Shown here: one piece after another, positions 23,806-31,604 of the stretch
How positions within the stretch are numbered: position 1 is the first letter of the stretch
Layout of the letters: the number at the start of each line of letters is the position of its first letter
DNA from: Polyangiaceae bacterium
GTDB taxonomy: Bacteria; Myxococcota_A; Polyangia; Polyangiales; Polyangiaceae
DNA: 39,783 nucleotides
Assembly: GCA_029261965.1 (NCBI GenBank)
Contig: JAJDAH010000309.1
Coordinates: 1 to 39,783 of the forward strand
Direction of reading: 5' to 3'
Translations under genes and position numbers: made by a program
Notes under the pieces: generated by a model
Databases searched by the model: none
Told to the model about the DNA's origin: nothing
The model's input: only the letters and a program-made list of their open reading frames with translations

Positions 23806-23871
23806 CGGCGTCGGCACCCTAGCAGGCGCGCTCCCACGCAGGCACAGCAACACGTGTATCGTGCGGGCTTC

Positions 23872-25062
23872 ATGCCTGCCGACCCCAGTGATCTGCGTGG
23901 AAAAGTCGCCGTCGTCGGGGTGGCCGACATCGCGTCGCCCAGCGGCAGGCTCGACAAAACCATGGCCGAGCTCGAAGCGATGATGGTCAAGGAAGCGCTC
24001 AACGACGCCGGACTCACCTTGCAAGACGTCGACGGGTTATTCACGGCGCGAAGCGAATCGATGGGCACGCTCGATCTCGCCGAACGTCTGGGTGTTCACC
24101 CCACGGTCACCGACACCACGATGACCGGCGGATCGAGCTTCGAGGTACACGTCGAACACGCCGCAGCCGCGCTCGCCCTCGGCCTGTGCGAAGTCGCCGT
24201 GGTCGTCTACGCGTCCACTCCTCGCTCCGGTGGCGCGTACCGGCCGGGCCAAGCGTACCGCGATTGGAACCCGAGCCGGCCGAGCCCGATGCTCGAGTGG
24301 GAACAACCCTACGGCATCTCGCTTCCGATGGGCGCCTACGCGCTCGCTGCCAGCCGCCACATGGCCGAGTTCGGCACCACGCGAGAAGACCTCGCCGAAA
24401 TCGCCGTCTCGACTCGCCAATGGGCCGCGATGAACCCGCGCGCTCGATACCGCGACCCGCTCACGGCCGAAGAAGTGCTCGCCTCCAAGCCGCTGTGTGA
24501 GCCGCTCCACAAGCTCGACTGTTGCGTCGTCACCGACGGCGCAGGAGCGATCGTGCTCACCCGCGCCGACCGCGCGCGCCAGTTGAAACAACCGCCCGCC
24601 TACGTGCTCGGCGCCGGCACGCATCACACCCATTCGATAATCAGCCAGATGCCCGACCTCACAGTCACCGCCGGCAAAGTGAGTGGAGCGCGCGCGATGG
24701 CGATGGCCGGAATCCGCCCGGCCGACGTCGACGTGCTGGAGACCTACGACTCGTTCACGATCACCGCCCTTCTCTCCATCGAAGATCTCGGGTTCTGTAA
24801 GAAAGGCGAGGGCGGCCGCTTCGTCAGAAACGGAACTCTGCGCCCCGGCGGCCGACTGCCGACGAACACCAACGGCGGCGGCCTTTCCTACACGCACCCC
24901 GGCATGTACGGCATCTTTCTCCTCGTTGAAGCCGCCCGCCAAATCCGTGGCACGTCGGGCCAGAACCAAGTCGAAGGCGTCGACATCGCCGTCGCCCACG
25001 GTTCGGGGGGCTTCTTGTCCGCGATGTCCACGGTGGTGCTCGGCTCGGAGGCGACGACATGA
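23872..25062 (+). CDS. Thiolase-fold protein lacking catalytic cysteines (SCP-x/Ltp2-like)
   Basis: A 396-residue protein from ATG 23872. The fold is that of lipid-transfer-type thiolases: VAVVGVADIASPSG, a conserved helix with ALNDAGLTLQDVDGLF, VTDGAGAIVLTRADRAR, YDSFTITALLSIEDLGFCKKGEGG, and NGGGLSYTHPGMYGIFLLVEAARQIRG. The nucleophile Cys expected in the TMTGGSSFEVHVEHAAAAL region is absent. The second Cys near the C-terminus is replaced in VAHGSGGFL, while the His of GLSYTHPG is kept. It is thus unlikely to do classical thiolysis. Related proteins paired with a DUF35 protein, such as Ltp2-ChsH2, act as retro-aldolases on branched acyl-CoA side chains. The start of the DUF35 gene overlaps the stop by ATGA, which supports a two-subunit enzyme. 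Confidence 0.85.
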   Translation: MPADPSDLRGKVAVVGVADIASPSGRLDKTMAELEAMMVKEALNDAGLTLQDVDGLFTARSESMGTLDLAERLGVHPTVTDTTMTGGSSFEVHVEHAAAALALGLCEVAVVVYASTPRSGGAYRPGQAYRDWNPSRPSPMLEWEQPYGISLPMGAYALAASRHMAEFGTTREDLAEIAVSTRQWAAMNPRARYRDPLTAEEVLASKPLCEPLHKLDCCVVTDGAGAIVLTRADRARQLKQPPAYVLGAGTHHTHSIISQMPDLTVTAGKVSGARAMAMAGIRPADVDVLETYDSFTITALLSIEDLGFCKKGEGGRFVRNGTLRPGGRLPTNTNGGGLSYTHPGMYGIFLLVEAARQIRGTSGQNQVEGVDIAVAHGSGGFLSAMSTVVLGSEATT

Positions 25063-25463
25063 GTGACAACAGCCCGCCCGGCCTCGACGTGCCCGAGTCC
25101 GCCGTGGCCAAGCCATTCTGGGACGGCACCCGCGAAAAAAAACTGGTCCTCCAGTGGTGCCCCGAGTGCGATCGCTCCGTGCACTATCCGCGCGAGATGT
25201 GCCCGCGCTGCATGACCACGGATCTCGTGTGGCGCGAGCTCAGCGGCCGCGGCGTGGTCTACGCGTTCACGGTGCAGCACTTCTCCGCCGTAGCCGACGT
25301 GCCAGTACCCTTCGTCATCGCGCTGGTCGACCTCGACGAGGGTGCTCGCCTCATGAGCAACATCGTGGGGTGCGCGCCGACCGGTGTCTCCGTCGGCATG
25401 CCCGTCAGCGTCGCGTGGCATCCCCTCGCCGACGGCCGCGCGCTGCCGATGTTCTCGAAGTGA
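25059..25463 (+). CDS. DUF35 OB-fold/zinc-ribbon acyl-CoA-associated protein
   Basis: A 134-residue protein with the two parts of the DUF35 family. First is an N-terminal helix and rubredoxin-like zinc ribbon (CPEC and CPRC, residues about 34-51: LVLQWCPECDRSVHYPREMCPRC). Then comes an OB fold (GRGVVYAFTVQHFSAVADVPVPFVIALVDLDEGARLMSNIVG). DUF35 partners bind thiolase-fold enzymes and help hold acyl-CoA substrates. The ATG overlaps the stop of the thiolase-fold gene by four bases, so the two products are likely made in equal amounts and form a complex. Confidence 0.9.
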   Translation: MSDNSPPGLDVPESAVAKPFWDGTREKKLVLQWCPECDRSVHYPREMCPRCMTTDLVWRELSGRGVVYAFTVQHFSAVADVPVPFVIALVDLDEGARLMSNIVGCAPTGVSVGMPVSVAWHPLADGRALPMFSK

Positions 25464-25509
25464 AGCCCGACCGTATCGAATCGCCGCGCTATCGTTTCGA
25501 GAGAGGTTT

Positions 25510-25562
25510 TCTCAATTTGAGTGAGCCAACTCTCATTTTGATACGCTAGCCTCTCATTTTGA
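25510..25562. promoter_or_regulatory. Three direct repeats TCTCA(A/T)TTTGA phased at 21 bp
   Basis: TCTCAATTTGA at 25510-25520, TCTCATTTTGA at 25531-25541 and TCTCATTTTGA at 25552-25562 are spaced exactly 21 bp start to start, two DNA turns. The first copy is also an odd palindrome (CTCAA-T-TTGAG). They fill the gap just before the sigma-54 regulator gene and are much AT-richer than the surroundings. They read as same-face binding sites for a regulator, possibly the neighbouring one. Confidence 0.75.
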
Positions 25563-25565
25563 TAG

Positions 25566-27206
25566 GTGCCTGCGCGCACTTTGGGAGGCGGCTTGCGGTA
25601 TCACGATCTGCATCTCGACGAGCTGCTCCGGTTCGAACCGACCGGGGGAATCGTTCGGTATGCGCGAGAACGGGCGCTGATCCTCGACGCGGTAGCGCTG
25701 GGATCGCTGCGCAAGGAATTGATCGACACCGTTGGGCAGGAAGTCGCCCGAGGACTTCTGACCCGATTCGGCTTTGCGCATGGGTGGCGCGTAGCGGAGA
25801 GCTTCGAGCAAGATTTTCCGTGGGACTCGGAACACGAGTGGACTCGCGCAGGAGGCCGCTTGATGCAACTGCTCGGGTTGGTGGTGGTCGAAAACGACGA
25901 GCCGCCGAAGGAACCCGGCGCGCCGCTGGCCGCGTCGTATTGGAAGGATTCCTTCGAGGCGGAGCAGCACCTGTTGCACGTGGGGCGCGCCGAAAAACCG
26001 GTGTGTTGGACGATTTGCGGCATGGCGAGCGGGTACGTCAGTCGATGCACCCGCGAGGAAATCTACTTCTTCGAAGACAAGTGCGAGGCGGCAGGGGACG
26101 CGGTCTGCCACGTCGTGGGACGGCGACGCGAAGACTGGGGTCCCGAACACCACAACCTTTTTCGATACTTCGAGCGAGAGTCGATGGACGCGGTCCTCGC
26201 GCGCGTCGCCGAAAAACTGAAAGAAACCGAACGACGATTGCGCGTCCGTGAGAGGCAAACGCGAGCTCGACCGAAAGCGCCACCGGACATGGTGGTCAAA
26301 AGCGAGGCGATGACCGCAGTGGTCGGCATCGCGCAACGCGTCGCCAAAGTCGACGCGACGGTACTCATCACGGGCGAGAGTGGTGTCGGCAAAGAACGCA
26401 TTGCGCGTCTGGTGCACGACGAGTCGCCACGTGCCGGAGGTCCCTTCATCGCGGTGAACCTGGGGGCAATCACCGGCACGCTGCTCGAGAGTGAGCTATT
26501 CGGCCACGCGAAGGGGGCGTTCACGGGAGCGTCCCGGGAGCGAATCGGACTGTTCGAAGCGGCAAACGGGAGCACGATCTTTCTCGACGAGATCGGAGAT
26601 CTCGGGCCGGAGCTTCAAGTGAAAATGCTTCGCGTACTTCAGGAACGAGAGGTGCGCCGCGTCGGCGACAACCGCGCGCGTCCTATCGACGTGCGGGTCG
26701 TCGCGGCGACGAACAAGGAGCTCGTGGACGCAGTGAAGAATGGCGAGTTTCGAGAAGATCTCTACTACCGTCTGCGCGTCGTCGAAATTGCGTTGCCTCC
26801 ACTACGAGACCGCCGCGACGACATTCTGCCGCTCGCCCGCAAGTTCGCCGACGTCGCCGCAGAACGCGCCGGCGTGAAGGGAGTCAAGTTGACCCCCGAG
26901 GTGGCCGACCAGCTGCTGCGCTACCCCTGGCCCGGCAACGTTCGCGAGCTCGAGAACTCCATCGAGTACGCCGTCGTCGTGCGATCCGGCCCGATCATCA
27001 CGATCAACGACCTTCCCGAGGACGTTCGGCGAGCCGTCGCCCCCCCGATGAGCGGCGGGGAGATCCGCCCCCTCGACGAGGTGGAGCGCGACTACATCGT
27101 GGCCGCGCTGGCCGCGAAGGACGACAACCGACGCGCCGCGGCCGAAGCCCTCGGCATCGGCGTCGCGACGCTCTATCGCAAGCTCCGGAAATGGGGAGTT
27201 TCGTGA
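25566..27206 (+). CDS. Sigma-54-dependent activator with XylR-type N-terminal and V4R sensor domains
   Basis: A 546-residue protein. Residues 12-110 resemble the XylR_N activator domain (LHLDELLRFEPTGGIVRYARERALILDAVALGSLRKELI). Residues 120-190 form a V4R ligand-binding domain (CGMASGYVSRCTREEIYFFEDKCEAAGDAVCHVVG). An AAA+ sigma-54-interaction domain follows: Walker A GESGVGKE at 270-277, KGAFTGAS with the GAFTGA loop at 317-322, Walker B STIFLDEIGD, and the arginine-bearing FREDLYYRLRV. The Fis-type helix-turn-helix is at about 518-543 (RRAAAEALGIGVATLYRKLRK). XylR/DmpR relatives bind aromatic compounds and then activate sigma-54 promoters. GTG 25566 lacks a ribosome-binding site. TTG 25593 has GGGAGG four bases upstream and would leave all sensor motifs intact. 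Confidence 0.9.
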   Translation: MPARTLGGGLRYHDLHLDELLRFEPTGGIVRYARERALILDAVALGSLRKELIDTVGQEVARGLLTRFGFAHGWRVAESFEQDFPWDSEHEWTRAGGRLMQLLGLVVVENDEPPKEPGAPLAASYWKDSFEAEQHLLHVGRAEKPVCWTICGMASGYVSRCTREEIYFFEDKCEAAGDAVCHVVGRRREDWGPEHHNLFRYFERESMDAVLARVAEKLKETERRLRVRERQTRARPKAPPDMVVKSEAMTAVVGIAQRVAKVDATVLITGESGVGKERIARLVHDESPRAGGPFIAVNLGAITGTLLESELFGHAKGAFTGASRERIGLFEAANGSTIFLDEIGDLGPELQVKMLRVLQEREVRRVGDNRARPIDVRVVAATNKELVDAVKNGEFREDLYYRLRVVEIALPPLRDRRDDILPLARKFADVAAERAGVKGVKLTPEVADQLLRYPWPGNVRELENSIEYAVVVRSGPIITINDLPEDVRRAVAPPMSGGEIRPLDEVERDYIVAALAAKDDNRRAAAEALGIGVATLYRKLRKWGVS

Positions 27207-27423
27207 CGCGCAAGTCCGAAGTTTCCACGGCCCACGGACATTTCCGCTCTGAACCGAAGTTCGGCGGGGCAAATCTCTGGGGATCCATGCCTGAGCACCT
27301 GTCGTGGTGTTGCCCCGGCCAGGAGTTTCGCCTAACCTAAGGGTTGGAATCGGAATCATTCTTGGTCGCGCGTTCATCCCGAGAAGCGGGCAGGGTTCGA
27401 AAGCGCGGTCGACGGAGGCCCCA

Positions 27424-28002
27424 GTGAAGCACAGGTCCAAGCCCGGACGTTTAATTGCACTCTCGATCACGTGGGCCACTTGCGGGTGGTTACTTGCCTC
27501 GTGTGCTTCCGGTGACGACGGCCTGTTCCCGGCGGCGTCCGGCGGCGCGACGAGCGCCGGCGGCCTTCCAGGATTCGACGCCTCGACCGACTCCCCCGGA
27601 ACCGGTGGGCTAGGTGGTGGTGGCAACGCACCCCCGACGACCTGCGGAAACGGCGTCGTCGACGTGGGCGAGCTCTGCGATGGAGCCAACCTGAACGGCG
27701 AGTCCTGCGCGAGCGCCACGATGAACGCCGCACCGATGGGGAACCTGGCGTGCGGCCCGACCTGCAACTTCGACACGGCCGGTTGCACCGGCGGTGGAAC
27801 CGGCGGCACTGGTGGCGGCACCGGCGGCATGACCGGGACGGGCGGCGCGACCGGCGGAACCGGTGGAACGACCGGCGGCACCTGCAACCCCGCGTTCTGC
27901 CCGAGCACCTTCGGCACTCCGTGCTGCCAGACCCCGAACGGTCCCTGTGGCTGCGACATGGGCATGGGCTGCATGACCTGCGGCGGCCCCGGCGGCTCCT
28001 GA
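27424..28002 (+). CDS. Cys- and Gly/Thr-rich lipoprotein
   Basis: A 192-residue protein starting at GTG 27424. It has a basic N-terminus, a hydrophobic stretch and a good lipobox (WLLASCASG, Cys at about residue 27). A Gly/Ala/Ser-rich spacer follows. Next is one myxobacterial Cys-rich repeat: CGNGVVDVGELCDGANLNGESC, then GNLACGPTCNFDTAGC, the DUF4215-like pattern with a possible calcium-binding loop. A low-complexity Gly/Thr run (27785-27880, GGTGG-type units) comes after it, and the Cys-rich end (CNPAFCPSTFGTPCCQTPNGPCGC) closes the protein. Many such lipoproteins occur in myxobacteria; the role is unknown. The in-frame GGC/ACC repeats may vary in length between strains. Confidence 0.75.
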   Translation: MKHRSKPGRLIALSITWATCGWLLASCASGDDGLFPAASGGATSAGGLPGFDASTDSPGTGGLGGGGNAPPTTCGNGVVDVGELCDGANLNGESCASATMNAAPMGNLACGPTCNFDTAGCTGGGTGGTGGGTGGMTGTGGATGGTGGTTGGTCNPAFCPSTFGTPCCQTPNGPCGCDMGMGCMTCGGPGGS

Positions 28003-28024
28003 TCCTCGCAACGAATCGAATCGA

Positions 28025-28050
28025 ATCGCCGGCGGTCAGCCGCCGGCGAT
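28025..28050. terminator. Bidirectional terminator hairpin
   Basis: ATCGCCGGCGG (28025-28035) pairs perfectly over 11 bp with CCGCCGGCGAT (28040-28050), leaving a TCAG loop. The stop of the minus-strand metallophosphoesterase gene (28036-28038) lies in the loop. The GAATC triplet repeat just before it (28014-28028) is AT-richer. It can serve the convergent lipoprotein gene as well. Confidence 0.78.
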
Positions 28051-28917
28051 GAGCATTTCTTCTGCCTGGGCGCCCTCGGCCTCGAGGGTCACCAAGACGT
28101 GGTGCCGGTGCACCACCCCGCCTGCGTCTCGGAATCGGCGCGGGACGCGTGCTGCATTGAGGTAAAGCGTCCCGCTCTCCTCCCGCTGCCAGGTTCGTGT
28201 GCCCCCTCCTTTGAGCGCGTGGTGCATGTGACCGGCGATCACCGCGAGCACGCTTTTGCCCGAGCTGCGCGCGTGCGCGACGGCTTGCTCGAGGTCGAGG
28301 TCGCCGAAGTCCCCCTCGGTCTTTCGAAAATCGCACCCCCAAATGTCGTCGCGGCGGGCGCCGAGCCCAGTCGGACCGTTATGCGCGAAGAAAATGAGAT
28401 TCTCGTGCCGCGAGTCGTCGACTAGGCGGCGCAACTTTTCGCTCGATTCTTCCATCTTCGAAACTCCGAACTCGGCTTCGAGGTATTTGCGAAACGCGAC
28501 GTTCGGTCCGCCCATCGAGTGAGGGCGCGCAGCCACGATGGTGAACGACACGCCTCCAAAAGAATAGTCGTGCAAGCTGTAGCCGACCATCTCGACCGCA
28601 CCGAGCTCCCGCCGGATCTCCCGGCACCTTTGTTGCTGCCCACCGCCGAGCGCATTCGCCACGCGACGGCTCCCGACGACCTCGGCAAGCAATTGCCCGG
28701 GGTTCACGCCATCGTGATTCCCAGGCATGAATAGCGCTGGGCTCTTCAGTTTTCCGATCACACGAGCGGTCTCGATGCCTTGAGCGTGAGCGTAGTTCGC
28801 GATGTCGCCAACGAAGAGCGTCAGGTCATTTCCCGCGGCATCGAAGTACGCGACGTCGACCTCGTCGAAGCGCCGGTGCACGTCGCCGACGACCGCGAGT
28901 CGCGCGCTCACCGGCAA
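28036..28917 (-). CDS. Metallophosphoesterase (TIGR04168-like)
   Basis: A 293-residue calcineurin-like phosphoesterase. All metal-binding motifs are present: GDVHRRFDEVD (residues 11-21), LFVGDIANYA, PGNHDG, FFAHNGPTG, and AGHMHHAL. The insert with GYSLHDYSFGGVSFTIVAARPHSMGG and the WGCDFRKTEGDFGD segment resembles the TIGR04168 group known from cyanobacteria, plants and some myxobacteria; the substrate is not established. Two starts are possible: TTG 28917, which directly abuts the SDR stop, or GTG 28911. Co-transcription with the SDR upstream is likely. Its stop codon sits in a terminator loop. Confidence 0.85.
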   Translation of the reverse strand: MPVSARLAVVGDVHRRFDEVDVAYFDAAGNDLTLFVGDIANYAHAQGIETARVIGKLKSPALFMPGNHDGVNPGQLLAEVVGSRRVANALGGGQQQRCREIRRELGAVEMVGYSLHDYSFGGVSFTIVAARPHSMGGPNVAFRKYLEAEFGVSKMEESSEKLRRLVDDSRHENLIFFAHNGPTGLGARRDDIWGCDFRKTEGDFGDLDLEQAVAHARSSGKSVLAVIAGHMHHALKGGGTRTWQREESGTLYLNAARVPRRFRDAGGVVHRHHVLVTLEAEGAQAEEMLIAGG

Positions 28918-29763
28918 TCAACCCAACGGGGCGAATGTGGGATTTCGCTGCTCGACGATTTCGCTGAAACGCTTCTCGAGCGCCTTGTTCCAATGCGGAT
29001 GGGTCAGAATGTAAAACTGCTCCGCCGCGATCGCATCGAAGACCTTCGCGGCGACCTCGTCGGGCTCGAGACCCGAGCGGATTGCGCTGCGCACCATCGC
29101 ATCGATGGCCTTCTCCTGGTCGGTCTGCGCAACCGACGGCTTGCCGGCTTCCGCCGGTCGGTTCCGCTGTGAATCGACGATGCTGGTGTTCACCCACGCA
29201 GGGCAAAGCACGGACGCCTTGACCTTGCTGCCTCGAAGAGCCAGCTCGTGATGTAGCACCTCACTCATCGCGACCACCGCATGCTTGGTCGCGGAATATA
29301 CTCCGGTGAATGGGTTCGACGTGAGCCCCGCGAACGACGCGGTGTTGACCACATGACCCTCGTCGTCCTGCTCGAGCATGATCGGGACGAAGGTGCGAAT
29401 GCCGTGCACGACTCCCCAGAGGTTGACGCCGAACACCCACTGCCAATCCTCCAGCTTCGTCTCCCAGATGACGCCGCCACCGCCGACGCCGGCATTGTTG
29501 CAAACCACGTGCACGCCCCCGAGGTCGGCCACCGCCCTCTTCGCGAGCGCCTCGACCTGCTCGGATTTGGACACGTCGGTCTCGACGGTCAACACCTCGG
29601 CACCGAGCTTCTCGACGTCGGAGCGGGCTTTCCCAAGCGCCTCGACTTCGATATCCGCCAGGACGACCTTCATCTTCGCTCGCGCGAAACGCTTGGCGAG
29701 GGCCAGCCCGATTCCACTCGCCCCCCCCGTCACCACGGCCACTCTTCCTTCGAAATTCTTCAT
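28918..29763 (-). CDS. Short-chain dehydrogenase/reductase
   Basis: A 281-residue classical SDR from ATG 29763; the open frame continues upstream to 30954, but that part is antisense to MoxR. Cofactor loop TGGASGIGLALAKRFA (TGxxxGxG). Asp in VVLADIEVEALG suggests NAD preference. CNNAGVGGG, the active-site Ser in VNTASFAGLTSNPFTGVYSATKHAVVAMSE with YxxxK, and the LCPAWVNTSI segment are all present. The extra C-terminal 50 residues (AIRSGLEPDEVAAKVFDAIAAEQFYILTHPHW) match the subgroup of long-chain or polyol SDRs common in actinobacteria and myxobacteria. The substrate is unknown. It is followed directly by the metallophosphoesterase. Confidence 0.9.
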   Translation of the reverse strand: MKNFEGRVAVVTGGASGIGLALAKRFARAKMKVVLADIEVEALGKARSDVEKLGAEVLTVETDVSKSEQVEALAKRAVADLGGVHVVCNNAGVGGGGVIWETKLEDWQWVFGVNLWGVVHGIRTFVPIMLEQDDEGHVVNTASFAGLTSNPFTGVYSATKHAVVAMSEVLHHELALRGSKVKASVLCPAWVNTSIVDSQRNRPAEAGKPSVAQTDQEKAIDAMVRSAIRSGLEPDEVAAKVFDAIAAEQFYILTHPHWNKALEKRFSEIVEQRNPTFAPLG

Positions 29764-29958
29764 GGCATCACCCGCGTCCGAGACTAGTTCATCGAACTCT
29801 CGGAATCGACGAGCTAGCCCGGAGAAAATGCGACCGGGCCGGAATAGGATCGCCCAACCGAGTGTCCCCGAGTGGCCGAAATCCGAGCTCTGTGCGCCGC
29901 CCGCCGGGCGCGCTATAGGCGCCAGCAGCGTCCCACCCGAACGGAGACCCTGGAAACG

Positions 29959-30945
29959 ATGCAAGACGTCCGCGCACTGAACGAGCTCGTCGCCAAGGAG
30001 AGCGCTTTCGTCGACGACCTCATGAGCGAAGTCGGCAAGGTGATCGTCGGTCAGCAGTACATGATCGAGCGCATCCTCATCGGGCTCTTGACCGGAGGGC
30101 ACGTGCTGCTCGAGGGCGTGCCGGGCCTGGCGAAGACCCTGACGGTACGGACGCTGTGCGACGCCATCGACGCCAAGTTCGCGCGGGTTCAGTTCACTCC
30201 GGATCTCTTGCCGGCCGACTTGATCGGCACCGTCATCTACAACCAGAAAACCGGCGACTTCACGTCGAAGCTCGGCCCGATCTTCGCCAACCTCGTGCTC
30301 GCGGACGAAATCAACCGAGCCCCGGCGAAAGTGCAAAGCGCGCTGCTCGAGGCGATGCAGGAACGCCAGGTGACCGTCGGCGACACGACGCATCCGTTGC
30401 CGCAGCCGTTCATCGTCATGGCAACGCAGAACCCCATCGAGCAGGAGGGCACCTACCCTCTGCCCGAGGCCCAAATCGACCGATTCATGCTCATGGTCAA
30501 AGTCGGTTACCCCTCGAGAGACGAGGAGCGTCAGGTCATGGATCGCATGACCGCGCAGATCCCCGCGAGCGCCAACCCGACCACGAGCCTCGACAAGTTG
30601 GTGGAGGCACGAAAGGTCGTCTTGGACGTGTATACCGACGACCGGGTGAAGGACTACATCGTCGACGTCGTCTTCGCGACCCGAGAGCCCGAGAGGCGGG
30701 GCATGAAGGACCTCGCGCCGCTCATCGAGTACGGGGCGAGCCCGCGCGCGAGCATCGCGCTCAACCTCGCCGCGCGTGGCCACGCGTTCCTGCGACACCG
30801 CGGCTACGTGACTCCAGAGGACGTCAAGGCCGTCGGGCCCGACGTGCTGCGTCACCGAATGGTGTTGAGCTACGAGGCCGAAGCCGAGGAGGTCACGGCC
30901 GAGGACATCGTGCGACGAGTCTTCGAGGTCGTCGAGGTCCCCTGA
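29959..30945 (+). CDS. MoxR-family AAA+ ATPase
   Basis: A 328-residue MoxR ATPase, starting at ATG 29959 inside a longer frame. Motifs: VIVGQQYMIERILIGLLTGGHVLLEGVPGLAKT (Walker A at about 53-60); RVQFTPDLLPADLIGT; LVLADEINRAPAKVQSALLEAMQERQVT (Walker B and following helix); ATQNPIEQEGTYPLPEAQIDRFM (sensor 1 and arginine finger region); SPRASIALNLAARGHAFLRHRGYVTPEDV (sensor 2). MoxR ATPases act as chaperones that mature or insert metal into VWA-protein complexes. DUF58, BatA and BatB genes downstream are its expected partners, but they are separated from it here by about 3.7 kb of other genes. Confidence 0.93.
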   Translation: MQDVRALNELVAKESAFVDDLMSEVGKVIVGQQYMIERILIGLLTGGHVLLEGVPGLAKTLTVRTLCDAIDAKFARVQFTPDLLPADLIGTVIYNQKTGDFTSKLGPIFANLVLADEINRAPAKVQSALLEAMQERQVTVGDTTHPLPQPFIVMATQNPIEQEGTYPLPEAQIDRFMLMVKVGYPSRDEERQVMDRMTAQIPASANPTTSLDKLVEARKVVLDVYTDDRVKDYIVDVVFATREPERRGMKDLAPLIEYGASPRASIALNLAARGHAFLRHRGYVTPEDVKAVGPDVLRHRMVLSYEAEAEEVTAEDIVRRVFEVVEVP

Positions 30946-30952
30946 GCCAGTC

Positions 30953-31564
30953 ATGTCAGGAGGGGAGCCGGCATACGGCGCTTGGCTGGTCGATCTGGAC
31001 GGGACGCTCTACGACAGCAAGTGGATCAAGCTCGCCATGGCCGCCGAGCTCGCCTTTGTCGGGTGGGGGTCGATCCGAACTCTGCGACGATTCCGGCACG
31101 AACACGAGCTGCTCCGCGAGGAGGGCGCGAGCGCCGACAGCCCTTTTCTGCTCCAAGCTCAGCGCACGGCGCAGGCGCTCGGCAGCAGCCCGAGCGATGT
31201 GGAGCACACGGTCAGAGAATGGATGATCGAGCGCCCCGCCAAGTGGCTTCGACGATGCCGGCGCGAGTCGCTCGTGACCGAAATCGAGCAGTTTCGCCGG
31301 GGCGGCGGGAAGACGGCTCTGGTGAGCGACTACCCGGCGGAGGTGAAGCTCCGGGCCCTCGAGCTCGACGCGCTGTTCGACGTCACGGTCGCCAACGGCG
31401 AGCCGGGCGGACCGAACCGCCTCAAGCCGGCCCCGGACGGATACTCGAAGGCCGCGCGTGCCCTCGGGGTCCCCGCCGAGCAATGCCTCGTCATCGGCGA
31501 CCGAGAGGATGCCGACGGCGCCGCGGCGCGCGCCGCTGGAATGCACTTTCGGCTCGTCCGATGA
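30953..31564 (+). CDS. HAD-superfamily phosphatase
   Basis: A 203-residue HAD hydrolase. Motif I is VDLDGTLYD with the nucleophile D14 and acid/base D16; motif II TALVSDYP; motif III Lys in NRLKPAPDGYSKAARALG; motif IV VIGDREDADGAAARAAG. A helical cap lies between motifs I and II (residues about 25-100). The layout is of the phosphoglycolate-phosphatase or pyrimidine-nucleotidase type; the substrate is unknown. It starts seven bases after the MoxR stop and is likely co-transcribed. A HAD protein in a MoxR cluster is unusual. Confidence 0.85.
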   Translation: MSGGEPAYGAWLVDLDGTLYDSKWIKLAMAAELAFVGWGSIRTLRRFRHEHELLREEGASADSPFLLQAQRTAQALGSSPSDVEHTVREWMIERPAKWLRRCRRESLVTEIEQFRRGGGKTALVSDYPAEVKLRALELDALFDVTVANGEPGGPNRLKPAPDGYSKAARALGVPAEQCLVIGDREDADGAAARAAGMHFRLVR

Positions 31565-31591
31565 CAGAGAGCGCGCTCGGCAGCGAGTTGC

Positions 31592-31597
31592 TACCCT
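31592..31597 (+). promoter_or_regulatory. Candidate -10 element for a leaderless transcript
   Basis: TACCCT (TAnnnT form) ends seven bases before ATG 31605, the spacing expected if transcription starts at the ATG. No ribosome-binding site is visible between it and the start. No good -35 is seen, so the call is weak. Confidence 0.28.
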
Positions 31598-31604
31598 CTT
31601 TGGC

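Noticed and set aside
27290-27340. A sigma-54-type -24/-12 promoter before the lipoprotein gene
   Set aside because: A TTGC is present (GTGTTGCCC), but there is no GG ten bases before the GC, so the spacing fails.
29764-30954. N-terminal extension of the SDR frame to 678 residues, apparently a fusion
   Set aside because: The extension is exactly antisense to MoxR and has no domain; ATG 29763 gives a normal SDR.
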